Below are positions 33,610-44,836 of a stretch of DNA of 64,000 nucleotides, in pieces. The DNA is taken from assembly GCA_036346245.1 (NCBI GenBank), contig CM070739.1, positions 9,931,403 to 9,995,402 on the forward strand, read 5' to 3'. Both the position numbers and the translations under genes were made by a program. This stretch comes from Bonia amplexicaulis. Taxonomy: Eukaryota > Streptophyta > Magnoliopsida > Poales > Poaceae. The notes under the pieces were generated by a model. The model saw nothing but the letters and a program-made list of their open reading frames with translations. It was not told the origin of the DNA and did no database searches. Within the stretch, counting starts at the first letter, position 1, and each line of letters starts with the position of its first letter.

Positions 33610-35030
33610 ATGCACCTTGTATTGTTGTACAAGGATGCATTGCTTTCTACTAATGACTTAACATCTCTTCCTAGTGCTGTTTCTCAAGTTTTGCGTGCTT
33701 ATGACGACGTGTTTCGGAGGAGGTGCCCGCTGGTCTACCACCTATTCGAGGTATTGAGCATCAAATTGACTTAGTCCCGGAGCCCTCTTCCCAATCGACC
33801 GCATCGCACAAATCCGTAAGAAACAAAGGAGATTCAACGCCAAGTGCAAGCACTTTTGGACAAAGGGTACGTACGCGAGAGCCTTAGTCCTTGTGCCGTT
33901 CCAGTTATTCTTGTTCCTAAGAAAGATGGTACTTGGAGAATGTGCATAGATCAGAGCTATTAACAACATAACTGTTCGCTATCGTCATCCTATTCCTAGG
34001 TTAGATGATATGCTTGATGAGTTAAGTGGTTCTACTATTTTTCTAAGATCGACTTGAAGTGGCTACCATCAAATAAGAATGAAACATGGTGATGAATGGA
34101 AAACTGCTTTTAAAACGAAATTTGGCTTGTATGAATGGTTAGTGATGCCTTTTGGATTGTCCAATGCTCCTAGTACTTTCATGCGCTTAATGAACCATGT
34201 TTTGAGACACTTCATTGGTAAATTTGTGGTAGTTTACTTTGATGATATTCTGATATATAGCCGCTGTTTGGAAGATCATGTTGAACACATGAAACAAGTG
34301 CTAGAAGTGCTTAGGAAAGAATGCTTGTATGCCAATCTTGAGAAGTGTACTTTTTGCACTAGTAAGGTTGTGTTTCTAGGCTATGTTGTTTCAGCTCATG
34401 GCATTGAAGTGGATGAATCTAAAATTGAAGCTATTAGAAATTGGCCAATTCCTGTGAATGTTAGTCAAATTCGTAGCTTCCATGGGCTTGCTAGTTTCTA
34501 TCGGCGATTTGTGAAAGATTTTAGCACCATTGTTGCCCCATTAAATGAATTAACTAAAAAGGGAGTGATTTTTGAGTGGGGAGAAAAACAAGACAAAGCT
34601 TTCACTGAATTGAAGAAATGTTTGACCGAGGCACCATTGCTTGCTTTACCTGATTTCACAAAAACTTTTGAGATTGAATGTGATGCTAGTGGAATAGGTA
34701 TTGGTGGTGTTTTGATGCAAGAAAGAAAACCTGTTGCATATTTCAGTGAGAAACTTCATGGTGCACAATTGAATTATCCTGTATATGATAAAGAACTATA
34801 TGCTCTTGTGCGTGTGTTGGAAACTTGGCAACATTATCTTTGGCCTAAGGAATTCATAATACATTCTGATCATGAATCTTTGAAATATTTAAAGGGCCAA
34901 GCGAAATTGAATCGTAGACATGCTAAGTGGGTAGAATTCATTGAGACTTTTCCATACATTATCAAATATAAGAAAGGCAAAGAGAATGTGGTAGCTGATG
35001 CTTTGTCTAGAAAACATGTGCTTTTGACTC
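33610..35030 (+). pseudogene. RT and RNase H of element A
   Basis: The N-terminal RT (GIEHQIDLV, VILVPKKDGTWRMC, YRHPIPRLDDMLDEL) lies in shifted frames up to 34078. From 34079 the frame is open for 387 codons: KTAFKTKFGLYEWLVMPFG, catalytic VYFDDILIYS, then RNase H FEIECDASGIGIGG, YDKELYALVRVLETW and IIHSDHESLKYL, and the connection VADALSRKH. The open RT/RNase H half contrasts with the fractured upstream part. Confidence 0.88.
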
Positions 35031-36240
35031 AGTTGGAAGTAAAGGTACCAGGGTTGGAAAGTTTGAAAGATTTATATGCTTCCGATCATGAATTTGCAGC
35101 TCCATATTCTAATTGCAAAGATGGGAAAGGGTGGGATAAGTTTCATATTCATGATGGTTTTCTCTTTCGCATGAATAAGCTATGTGTTCGGATTCCTCCG
35201 TATGCTTGTTATTGTTGCAGGAATCTCATGCAGGAGGATTGATGGGGCATTTTGGGAGGGAGAAAACTTACATGATGTTGGCTGATAACTTCTATTGGCC
35301 AAAGATGAGGCGAGACGTCGAGAGGTTTGTTCAAAGATGCATCACATGCCATAAGGCGAAGTCAAAAGTCAATCCACATGGTTTGTATACTCCACTTCCT
35401 GTTCCTAGTGCTCCTTGGGAAGATATTAGCATGGATTTTGTATTAGGACTGCCTAGGACCAAGAGGGGAAGGGATTCAATCTTTGTTGTTGTGGATAGGT
35501 TCTCTAAAATGGCACATTTTATTCCCTGTCATAAGAGCGACGATGCGTCGCATGTAGCCGATTTGTTTTTCAGGGAGATTGTGAGATTGCATGGAATGCC
35601 AAAAACCATTGTTTCAGATCGCGACGTCAAGTTCATGAGCTACTTTTGGAAGACTTTGTGGGCCAAACTTGGGACAAAGTTATTGTTTTCAACGACTTGT
35701 CACCCACAAACAGATGGGCAAACGGAGGTGGTGAACCGCACACTTTCAACGCTGCTACGCACCATGATAAAGAAGAACTTGAAAGAGTGGGAAGATTGTC
35801 ACCGCATGTGGAGTTTGCATATAACAGGGCGGTACATTCTACAACTCAATTGAGCCCATTCGAGGTGGTGTACGGCTTCAAACCAATCACGCCCCTTGAT
35901 TTACTTCCTCTCCCACTACAAGAACGTGCAAATATGGAGGCTTCTAAACGTGCTGATTTTGTGAAAAAACTCCATACCACAACTAAAGAGGTAATTGAAA
36001 AGAAGGTACGTGCTTATGCTTCCAAAGCTAACAAATCTAGAAAGAAAATGCTATTTGAACCAGGTGATTTAGTGTGGGTCCACCTTCAGAAAGATCGCTT
36101 CCGCAGGCGTAGATCCAAATTGATGCCCGTGGTGATGGACCTTTAAAGTTCTTGCCAAGATCAATGACAATGCATACAAGATTGAGCTTCCGGTGATGAC
36201 TATGGGGTAAGTTCTACATTTAATGTTGCTGATCTATCAC
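35031..36240 (+). pseudogene. Integrase of element A
   Basis: Zinc-binding region (GGLMGHFGREKTYMMLADNF and CITCHKAKS) and catalytic core with MDFVLGLPR, VSDRDVKF and GQTEVVNR (the three acidic residues) in frame 35182-35853. After a frameshift the C-terminal part follows in 35646-36146: VEFAYNRAVHSTTQLSPFEV, then FEPGDLVWVHLQKDRF. A further shift at about 36145 precedes the run into the purine tract. Confidence 0.87.
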
Positions 36241-36284
36241 CTTTCTTTGGACAAGATTGTGCGAGTCGAGGTCGACTCCTTTTC

Positions 36285-36296
36285 AAGAAGGGAGGA
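36285..36296 (+). promoter_or_regulatory. Polypurine tract of element A
   Basis: AAGAAGGGAGGA directly before TGATGAGG of the 3' LTR. Confidence 0.85.
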
Positions 36297-36929
36297 TGAT
36301 GAGGACATCGCTAGTAATGCCAAAGCTAGTAATGAGACTTCAATAACAGACCAATAACAAGAGCACGAGCCAAGAAACTACAATCCTGTGTGATCCCGCT
36401 CCTTAATGAACATGTCATTAATTTTAATGAGAATTGTATACTACCTAAAACAATGTTTTACTTGTGCTCAGGTTTGAAGAGTCACGATGAATGGAGATCA
36501 AGGACAACATGAACAATGGTTAGCCCATGAATAGTGCAATGCGTGAACAGTACCAGGCCCATGCTACAAGACGTGTACATGTTGTTGCGGCCCATGAACA
36601 GTACCGCACGGCCCGTGAACAGCACCGTGCTACAAAGGCGTGAATAGTACCACATGGAAAGTTTAGTGTTGGATAGCCTTGAGCTGAGACTATATATTAA
36701 GGGTAGACCCCATTGTAAAGGGAACCACTTTGATAATAGAAAACTCTTGTTCTTTCGTTGGGCAAACCAGCTTGAGAGAATTGGGAGTTCATTGAAATTA
36801 AGATTGTTCAACCTTTTCCGCTGGGAATTGGGAGCGCAATAGAACTTCATCGGTGGTCGTGAATAACAAGGTAATGTTGGCAACGGGGATCACTACGGTT
36901 CATCAAATCCACGTGAGAATGGAGAATCA
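36297..36929 (+). repeat. 3' LTR of element A, end rearranged
   Basis: Matches 29819-30524 up to about 36861, then holds two short patches that do not belong to the LTR: 36863-36879 (identical to 36929-36945) and 36915-36927 (identical to 36951-36963). The normal last 46 bases are gone, but the final ATCA and the TAACA duplication remain. Confidence 0.8.
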
Positions 36930-38694
36930 TAACAAGGTAATGTTGATAACGAGAATGGAGAATATGCTAGTGAGGAAGATGGAGAGCACCTTGCTGATAT
37001 CGAGGCGCATGAAGATGGCCATGAGAGAGAAAGCGAAGAAGAAGCACATAGGGATGGGTATTGTGACCCCAAGTCCGGTTCTATCCTTGTGTGCACCCCT
37101 TCGGTATTGAGCATTCAAACAAAGTCCAACCATGAACAACGCTGCAATCTTTTCCAAACAAAAGCTCAGGTGAGTAAAGATGGGAAGTGTTGCAAAGTTA
37201 TTATTGATGGGGGTAGTTGTCATAACTTAGCTAGCAAAGAACATTGCACTATACTTGGTTTGAAATATAAGAAACACCCATATCCATATCAAATTCAATG
37301 GTTAAACAATAATGGGTCTATGAATGTTGGGTACACAGTTGATGTTAGTTTTCAGATTGGTTCTTATCGTGATACTGTAGAATGTGATGTTGTGTCCATG
37401 GAAGTATGTCACTTGTTATTAGGTAGACCATGGCAATATGATCGTTCTGTGATTCATGATGGAAGAACTAATCAATACAAGTTCATGTGGAACAATAAAG
37501 AAATATTGTTAAGGCCTTTAACTCCTTCTCAAATTATATATGATAACATGCAAAAGGTTGAGGTGAAAGTGGAGAGTGAGAAAGTGATGGAGCAAAAGTG
37601 TGTAATTCCAAAAAATGTGAGTGAGAGCCATAAACTAAAACTGAGTGGAAAAAGAAAGGGTGAGGGAGAGAAAAAGTTAGTCATGATAGCCACCAAATCT
37701 GAGTTGCGAGAGATGAGAGATGATCCCACTTTGGAGCATTTGGTATTACTATATAAAGAAGTTTTGCTTTCTACTAATGACTTAACCTCCCTTCCTAGTG
37801 TGGTTTATCATGTGTTACAAGATTATGAGGATGTTTTTTCGGAGGACGTACCCGCTGGTTTACCACCCGTTCGAGGCATCGAACATCAAATTGACTTGGT
37901 ACCTGGAGCTCCACTTCCCAACCGTCCACCGTACCGCACAAATCCGGAGGAGACAAAGGAAATTTGCATACATACCCTTTTTCCACTCATGGGAAAAGGG
38001 TATGTACGCGAAAACCCTTGTGCCGTTCCTGTCATTCTTGTTCCTAAGAAAGATGGTACATGGAGAATGTGTGTAGACTGTAGAGCTATCAATAACATTA
38101 CCATTCGTTATCGTCATCCTATTCCTAGGTTTGATGATATGCTTGATGAATTGAGTGGCTCTACTATCTTTTCTAAGATTGATTTGCATAGCGGATATCA
38201 TCAAATTCGAATGAAACATGGTGATGAGTGGAAGACAGCTTTTAAAACAAAATTTGGGTTGTATGAATGGTTAGTGATGCCTTTTGGTTTATCTAATGCC
38301 CCTAGTACATTCATGCGATTAATGAACCATGTTTTGAGACACTTTATCGGAAAATTTGTGGTAGTCTATTTTGATGACATTTTGATATATAGCCGCTCAT
38401 TGCAAGAACATGTTGAACATATTAGACAAGTGCTACAAGTGCTAAGAACCGAACAATTGTATGCTAATCTTGAGAAGTGTACCTTTTGCACAAAAAAAGT
38501 GGTGTTCTTAGGCTATGTTGTTTCAGCTCAAAGAATTGAAGTAGATGAATCTAAAATTGAAGCTATTCGAAATTGGTCTACTCCTGTCAATGTTAGTCAA
38601 ATTCGTAGCTTTCATGGACTTGCTAGTTTTTATCGCCGATTTGTAAAAGATTTTAGTACCATTGCTGCTCCATTAAATGAATTAACTAAAAAAT
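36930..38694 (+). pseudogene. gag end, protease and RT of element C
   Basis: Resumes the C polyprotein after the TAACA duplication, with an acidic spacer to about 37090. From 37089 the frame is open for 535 codons: protease with IIDGGSCHNLASKE and LLLGRPWQYD, a linker, then RT with VILVPKKDGTWRMCVDCRAI, FSKIDLHSGYHQIR, EWLVMPFGLSNAPSTF and catalytic VYFDDILIYS, through the RT thumb to NELTKK. A TGA at 38693-38695 stands where relatives have a glycine codon. An apparent small change near 37960 (IHTLFPLMGKGY) alters the usual EIQRQVQELLDKGY block. Confidence 0.88.
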
Positions 38695-39061
38695 GAGTCA
38701 CTTTTGAGTGGGGAGAAAAACAAGATAAAGCTTTTGTTGAATTGAAGAAATGTTTAACTGAAGCACCATTGCTTGTTTTACCAGATTTCACTAAAACCTT
38801 TGAGATTGAATGTGATGCTAGTGGAATAGGTACTGGTGGTGTTTTGATGCAAGAAAGAAAACACATTGCATATTTGGTGAGAAACTTCATGGTGCACAAT
38901 TAAATTATCCTGTTTATGACAAAGAATTGTATGCTCTTGTGCGCGCATTAGAGACTTGGCAACATTATCTTTGGCCTAAAGAATTTGTCATTCGTTCTGA
39001 TCATGAAGCTTTGAAATATTTGAAAGGTCAAGCTAAACTGAACCATAGACATGCTAAGTGG
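38695..39061 (+). pseudogene. RNase H fragment of element C
   Basis: Same frame after the TGA at first: FEWGEKQDKAFVELKKCL, FEIECDASGIGTGGVLMQ, then a shift, YDKELYALVRALETW and IRSDHEALKYLKGQAK. The gene stops at HAKW and continues directly as LTR at 39062. Integrase is absent. Confidence 0.85.
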
Positions 39062-39493
39062 GTTTAATTTTAGGTTTTTCCTTTTGTGTGAGTTTGTTTC
39101 CAAATACATGTAGGGATGAGCTAGAGTTGGTTCAGGACCTCTTGGCCAGCCATAAGGTGGACAGGGTACTATATATTGAGGGTTAGACCCCCATTGTAAG
39201 GTAGACCACGTTTGAGAATAATGAATCTACTAAAGTTTGTTCGAGTTAGCATTGCTACCGAAGTTCCATAGGGAATTAGGTGTGATTTTCTTCAATCAAG
39301 ATCGTTCAGCCTTTCTGTTGGGAATTGGGTGCACGATAGATCTTCGCTTGGTGGTCGGCGAAATCAACACGAGTGTGTTTTGGTGGATTAAGGAGTGTTC
39401 GTCCCTTGCATTGGCATTGGAGGATCATTACGATTCATAAAGACTCCCGTGAGTATCCATCCTACGTCGAGAAGATCGGGTGACCCCGTATCA
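39062..39493 (+). repeat. Truncated 3' LTR of element C
   Basis: The last 432 bp of a C-type LTR, highly similar to the end of 16896-17983 and ending GACCCCGTATCA, followed by the AGTCA duplication. The junction with RNase H lies in a short shared GGTT/TTAA stretch, which fits a deletion through microhomology. Confidence 0.88.
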
Positions 39494-39498
39494 AGTCA

Positions 39499-40565
39499 TC
39501 AAGTATATCATCTAACCTAGGAATAGGATGACGATACCTAATGGTGATATTATTAATTGCTCTACAATCCACACACATGCGCCATGATCTATCTTTCTTA
39601 GGTACTAAAATGAGCGAAACAGCACAAGGGCTAAGAGATTCGCGCACATACCCTTTATCAAGCAACTCTTGCACTTGGCGCTGAATTTCTTTAGTTTCTT
39701 CTGGATTGGTCCTGTATGGTGCGCGGTTTGGCAAGGATGCACCGGGAATTAAATCAATTTGATGCTCAATCCCACGAAGTGGTGGCAGCCCCAGCGGTAT
39801 GTCTTCCGGAAAGACATCTTTGTAGTCCTGCAAAATGTTAGTGACGACAGGTGGCAAAGAAGAAGGTATATCCTCAAATGAAAACAAAGCATCTTTGCTA
39901 ATGCATAGCAAACAGAATTACTAGCATCTAGTTCATCCATATCAGATTTGGTAGGAAGAAAACAAGCACCTTTAATTTAATTTCTTTATTTTTCACAAGA
40001 GCAGATTTAGGTTCTTTCTTTTTATGTTGCTCAAGCTCTTTTGCTACAATCTGATTCTCACTCTCAGCATTCGCTAGGTATTTCTCTCTACTAGCTCTAG
40101 CAAGGTCATCTTTAATAATTTGTTCAGGAGTCATAGGTTGCAGCACAATTTTCTTTCCCTTGAACATGAGAGAGTGTTGATTATTCCTACCATGATGCGC
40201 ACAATCAGTATCATATTGCCATGGCCTTCTTAATAGTAATGAACAAGCTTGCATAGGAACAACATAGCAATCAACATAGTCATGGTACGAACCCATAGAA
40301 AAATGTACTCTCACCATCCGTGTTACCTTCAACTTACCACTGTTGTTGAACCATTAATATGATATGGGTGGGGATGATGTTTAGTCGACAAAGCAAGCTT
40401 CTCCACCATATCCATACTCGCCAAATTGTTGCAACTCCCACCATCAACAATTATGTGAATCGAGCGTTCTTTAACAACGCCCTTGATTTGGAACAAGTTA
40501 TGGCGCTGGTTTTGATCGGCATGAGACACTTGAGCACTTAGTACGCGTTGCAATATAATGCTCAA
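39499..40565 (-). pseudogene. Protease and RT N-terminus of element G
   Basis: Minus strand. Protease: IIVDGGSCNNLASMDMVEKL (40565-40329), then MQACSLLLRRPWQYDTD and a basic linker (40332-39928). RT start: GLPPLRGIEHQIDLIPGASL, ALILVPKK-like VSLILVPKKDRSWRMC, and YRHPIPRLDDILDDL, ending at the AGTCA duplication (39494-39498). The rest of RT is at 16895-16396. Separate frames show at least three frameshifts. Confidence 0.85.
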
Positions 40566-41393
40566 ATATTTGTTGGCATCTTCGGTGCCAACATGCTCCT
40601 CCTCATGTTCAGATTCATCATTATCATGTCCTGCGGATCATTTGCACCTTGTTGTAAGCGTTGCAGTTTATTTAACAAATCACGAGCATAATATGAGGGA
40701 ACAAATCGATGGCACATAAGTAATTTTAAAGCCTCCCAAGTGTTAGGTATGTTGTTGGGTTGTTGACGGCAATGTTCTTTCCACCAAATAGAAGCAAAGT
40801 CGGTAAATTCACTAGTAGCAGCTCTAACACGTCTATTCTCAGGAAAGTCATGACAAGCAAATTTTTGATCAACAGCAAGTTCCCAATCAAGATAACCATC
40901 AGGATCGTATTTACCATTAAAAAGAGGCATAGTGAATTTAACTTTTGCAAAAACATCATCGTGGTCACGTATCTCACGTCGTGGGGGTTCTTTTCGCATA
41001 CCTTGTTGGTTAAAATGCAATTGTCGACGAGCTCGATCGTTGTTGTGGTTAGTCCTGCCGTCGGCCTCGAAATCACCCACATGGACGAATTCATCTTGTC
41101 CCTCTACCGGTGCAGCAGGAGGAACCACAGCGGATGCATGGATATTCTCCTCAAGGCGCGCCATAATACCTGCTAGAGAAGCGTTAGTGACACCTTGTCC
41201 TCTCTCAATCGCAGCGTCGCGTTTGTCTCAATCTGGGCGCCCTCGAGTTGAGCAAGTCGCTCATTCGTGACCCTGACATCCTCCTCAAGGCCCTCCGTAC
41301 AGAGATTAATTTCGCGCCTGAAATGTTGTATGATTCCCTTCGTATGAGGAGTATGGGAGGTATCGTGATCGAAAAACTCTCCAAAACCTGCCA
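40562..41393 (-). pseudogene. gag of element G
   Basis: Start MAGFGEFFDHDTSHTPHTKG at 41393. A coiled-coil-like N-terminus (EEDVRVTNERLAQLEGAQIE) is followed after a frameshift by the capsid core KVKFTMPLFNGKYDPDGYLD, FASIWWKEHCRQQ and CHRFVPSYYARDLLNKLQRL. The C-terminal part with the zinc knuckle appears deleted: the frame passes from LQQGANDPQDMIM almost directly to the protease leader. Confidence 0.8.
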
Positions 41394-41826
41394 TTGTTAG
41401 CAAAACACAAGAATATATCCGTAGGATGTGGTGGTTCAAAAAGTCGCTTGCACTCAAACCTTCTATCGAATTCTTACCAATTCTTACCAAGCACACAGTG
41501 GCGATCGGCAACCAGCGATGGCAATATATCTACGAAGATTGGATGGAGCGATTGCCAAGTGAAGCTCATCTTGTACGGTGTAGAAAGGTGTAGCTGGGAA
41601 GGCTCAAGTTTGGTAGCAAGGAGTAGCAATAATCAGTTCAGAAAATGCAAGTTGAATAATCGCTCAACGACGATACTGTGCTGGTCCTAGGCTAGACTGT
41701 ACTAGAGACGCGAGCCCAGAACACAAGGAAGCTCGATCAATTTTGAGCAAATTCTGAGAAACTTGAATTTTTCTCGGTTCGTGGGCCCGTTTTGAGGCCC
41801 TAAACGGCGTTTTTTGGGGTCGAAGA
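41394..41826 (-). other. Leader region of element G
   Basis: Non-coding leader upstream of G gag. No primer binding site of the TGGTATCAGAGC kind is seen before the LTR at 41827, so the original LTR junction was probably lost. I see no gene in it. Confidence 0.55.
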
Positions 41827-42795
41827 TGATACGGGGTCATCCGATCTTCTCGACGTAGGATAGACACTCACGGGAGTCTTGATGAATCGTAATTAACCTC
41901 CAATGCCAATGCAAGGGACGAACACTCTTTAATCCGCCAAAACACACTCGTGTTGATTTCGCCGACCACGAAGCAAAGATCTATCGTGCACTCAATTCCC
42001 AACGGAAAGGCTGAACGATCTTGATTGAAGAAAATCACTCATAATTCCCTATGGAACTTCGGTAGCAATGCTAAACTCTAACAAACTTTAGTAGATTCAT
42101 TATTCTCAAAATGTGGTCTGCCTTACAATGGGGATCTAACCCTCAATATATAGTTCCCTCTCCACCTCATGGCTGGCCAAGAGGTCCTAAACCAACTCCA
42201 ACTCATCCCTACATGTATTTGGAAACAAATTCACACAAAGGAAAAACCTAAAATTAAATCGTCACCATGTTTCGGTCATAAATTTTTATCCGTGATGAAT
42301 TTGAAGGTGCGGCTGGATCCATTGCATAGCCCTTGAGATTATCTTTCCAACGAGTACAAGAACACCTGAATCGGACTCCGTTTGTGAAAGTTATGGCCTT
42401 TTTAGTAACTGCCTGTCAGGCTGTCCCGAATTGAATCCTGAGTTGAATCCGAGTTTGAATTGGATTGAGCACGTGGGATGTCCGAATTTGACTTGAAAAT
42501 CTTATCCAAAACTTGTAGTTTAAGTACTTGGGCTTCTTCCCCTTTTGCTCTCCCATCAGATGGGCTTCTTTCCTCCTTGATCAACCGCATGGGCTGCATG
42601 ATTTTCTCCTTGCCAACCGCTTTGGCCTTCTTGTTCTTTATTGCTAGGCAGCAAATATGGATACCCTCCTTGTGCTCCTCTATTGCTTTGGCTCCGGCCT
42701 CCCTCTCAGTTCCATAGACTTGAAGCTTGTCAAACCTGAGAAGTATAGATCTTGCTTTGTAAACAGCGTCATAAGTACTAGGGATATCCTCATCA
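41827..42795 (-). repeat. C-type LTR
   Basis: 969-bp LTR on the minus strand, TGATGAGGATATCCC (plus 42795) to ACCCCGTATCA (plus 41827). It carries QPMRLIKEERSP as in the C LTR. Flanks (GAAGA and CCAGG) do not match, so it is not a simple solo-LTR insertion: one flank has been rearranged, leaving G leader on one side and a Tat-type gag/pol on the other. Confidence 0.75.
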
Positions 42796-43887
42796 CCAGG
42801 GGATCTTGGTCGTGGAACTCAACGTCCTCAGTGTCAGCGGGCGTGAAGGTAATTTCGTGACACGCCCACTCCAGCATTGCTTGCGCTGGGTACGCTACCA
42901 CATGGTGTAGCCTCCTCGCGTAGGTTTTCTGTTGCCGCGCCGAGGCGAACTCCAGCGAATAGCCCCCGGAGATGACATTTATGATACTGCGCTGGGCTCC
43001 CTCCGGGGCCTGAATTCGCAAGGGGCCTTCCTGGGGTTGCTACACGTGGGCTTGAATCTGCATGAGGCCCTCCTAGGGCTGCTGTATATGGGCCACGATG
43101 GGCGGCCTCGCCCTAGGTTCCATCCCTAGCGGCGCTCTGACGGAGCGCCGCGATGGCGGTGCATGCCCGTGTGTTGTGGCCACCTCGGCCATGCACCTCG
43201 CACCATAGGCCGTAGAGTTGGTCTTCTTGTTCTGCACGGGGTCTATCATCACAGCCCCGGTCGTGCCCTCACCCTCGGCCTCGGCGACCCCGCCCGTGAT
43301 CGGTGGGGGTACCGTCTTCAGAGCCGCCCTCGATGTCAAAGACCTAGCAGGCCCTCTGAGATTTACGTTGGCTGCGCTTGGACTTGTCACCCAACGGGTC
43401 CTTGTGCTTGGCGTCTCTGCGCTTGGGGGCGTCCTTCGAAGACTCTTGCCTGAGTTTGCCCTTCGAGGAACCCTCCTTCGGTGAGTCTTCGTTCTTCATC
43501 AAGCCCTCCGTTTGATTAGTATCGGAGTCATCGCCCTTGCGTCGTCGTGCGTCCTCCTCCGTCGTCGCATATTCTTCTATCTTATCGAAGAGCTTCGCGA
43601 CTGTCTTGATTGGCTTACGCGCGTTGTACTCGGCCAACGGCCCCGTGCGGAGGCCTTGTACCACTGCGTTGATTATGGTTGTTTCGTTGACATCCTTGAC
43701 CTGACAGCGGACCTTCGTGAAGCGCTTGAAGTACTCTCGGAGCTTCTCTGAGGGTTTTTGCTTGACGGCGAAGAGCTGATCCGCGTCGACACGCTCGACG
43801 TAGTTCCCCTAGAAGTTGTTGTAGAGGCGGTCGCGAATCTGCTCCCACGCGTAGATGGAGTGATGCGCACTAGCCCCTGAGAGCCAA
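42796..43887 (-). pseudogene. Tat-lineage gag/pol fragment
   Basis: GC-rich minus-strand DNA unlike its neighbours in base composition. Gag block: WEQIRDRLYNNF, then VERVDADQLFAVKQKPSEKL-like sequence in shifted frames, VQGLRTGPLAEYNARKPIKT and KIEEYATTEEDARRRKGDDS. Downstream, a protease-like segment INVISGGYSLEFASARQQKT and HEITFTPADTEDVEFHDQDP resembles the gag-pro junction of Tat-group Ty3 elements (RIRE2/Grande relatives). It is cut by the LTR of H at 43888 and by the C-type LTR at 42795. Confidence 0.75.
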
Positions 43888-44836
43888 TGCACCAACTTGC
43901 CCGATCTCACGACGTAGGATCAAGAATGGTAGTTTGGGGAAAATTTGTAACCCAACGACGAGGAAGCCAACCGTAGCCTCCGAGACAATCATTAGTCCAC
44001 AAACCTGAATACTAACTCACACAGCTACGCTTGATGGTGTAGAAGCACAAGCTAGGTGCAATTCACAAAAATCACAAGAACTCGGGAAGCAACAACACTC
44101 TCATTTTTCTTAACAGATTAATCTCCAAAGAAAGTTGTCCCTATGGATAGGAGTAGAGGGGTATATATACTACGAACAACCCTCCTAGCTGGGTATGAAC
44201 ATGAGTCACAACGTTGGAAGGTGGAAGGCCAACTGGTTGGAGCATTCAAGGAGTCTTCTTAAATTCTCGCGCGTCTGCTCAACTTCTGCGCAGTCTTTAG
44301 TAAAACAGCAATAACTCTCTGCTCGCAAGTCCAAAAGACGAACCGTTTGTTGGAGGTGAAAACAGACTTGATTATATTTCCATCCATATAGGATATGTAT
44401 AGTAAAACGTGACAGGTTGGTGCGCAAGCCTTCAAAAATTCTTCAGTTTTCGCGCAGCATTTTTCAGCATGTGCAGTTGTTACTGAAATGACCATATCTT
44501 TCTTTTCACAACTCCAATGATGCATGATTTGAAACGTAGGAAAATAGACTGGACAAGACATCCATTGGTCTGGTGTATGCTGGTTAGAAACATTATAATT
44601 CATGCAGATAATGATTGCAAAACTCGTTGGTTTTCTGGACCTCCCTATTCCTCTCCAATGCAACTGAGTTCAATCAAAGAAGAAGAGGTGCGGGGCACGA
44701 CCAAGTCATAAGAATCTGAAATGTAGCTTAGGTTAGTATTCACCTGATCATGTATTTGTTTAGCACGTATTCTCGTGATTGGTCCTTGATATGATCATCT
44801 TCAGTGTGGTTATTGAAGATTGGGATGTCCTCATCA
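43888..44836 (-). repeat. 3' LTR of element H
   Basis: 949 bp on the minus strand, TGATGAGGACATCCC (plus 44836) to GGTGCA (plus 43888). A weak continuation of the pol frame (EDDEDIPIFNNHTEDD, then RIRAKQIHDQVN) matches the LTR-borne tail of the related elements. The end TGCA differs from the ATCA of its relatives. Confidence 0.75.

Larger units (their letters stand above)
29819..36929 (+). mobile_element. Element A, CRM-like Ty3/Gypsy, inserted in C gag
   Basis: Plus-strand element between TAACA (29814-29818) and TAACA (36930-36934), directly after the zinc knuckle of C gag. LTR 29819-30524, primer binding site 30527, gag 31528-33060, protease about 33080-33420, RT and RNase H about 33660-35030, integrase 35180-36240, purine tract 36285-36296, 3' LTR 36297-36929. 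The 3' LTR end is rearranged (see findings). Frames are broken in gag, protease, RT and integrase. Confidence 0.88.
16896..39493 (+). mobile_element. Element C, CRM-like Ty3/Gypsy, host of D and A
   Basis: Plus-strand element flanked by AGTCA at 16891-16895 and 39494-39498, both in the RT gene of G. Own parts: 5' LTR 16896-17983, leader 17984-19017, gag 19018-19956 and 29411-29818, gag end/protease/RT 36930-38694, RNase H 38695-39061, truncated 3' LTR 39062-39493. Guests are D (GAACT duplicated) and A (TAACA duplicated). Integrase and the first part of the 3' LTR are deleted. Confidence 0.85.
12032..41826 (-). mobile_element. Element G, CRM-like Ty3/Gypsy, with nested guests
   Basis: Minus-strand element whose parts are collinear once the insertions are removed: leader 41394-41826, gag 41393-40562, protease and RT 40565-39499, RT 16895-16396, RNase H 16395-16092 and 13906-13620, integrase 13617-12813, purine tract, and 3' LTR 12765-12032. 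Insertions are C (16896-39493, AGTCA duplicated) and a solo D-type LTR (13907-16091, GCCAT duplicated). The 5' LTR is not recognised: the LTR at 41827 is of C type and lacks the expected primer binding site. Confidence 0.75.
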
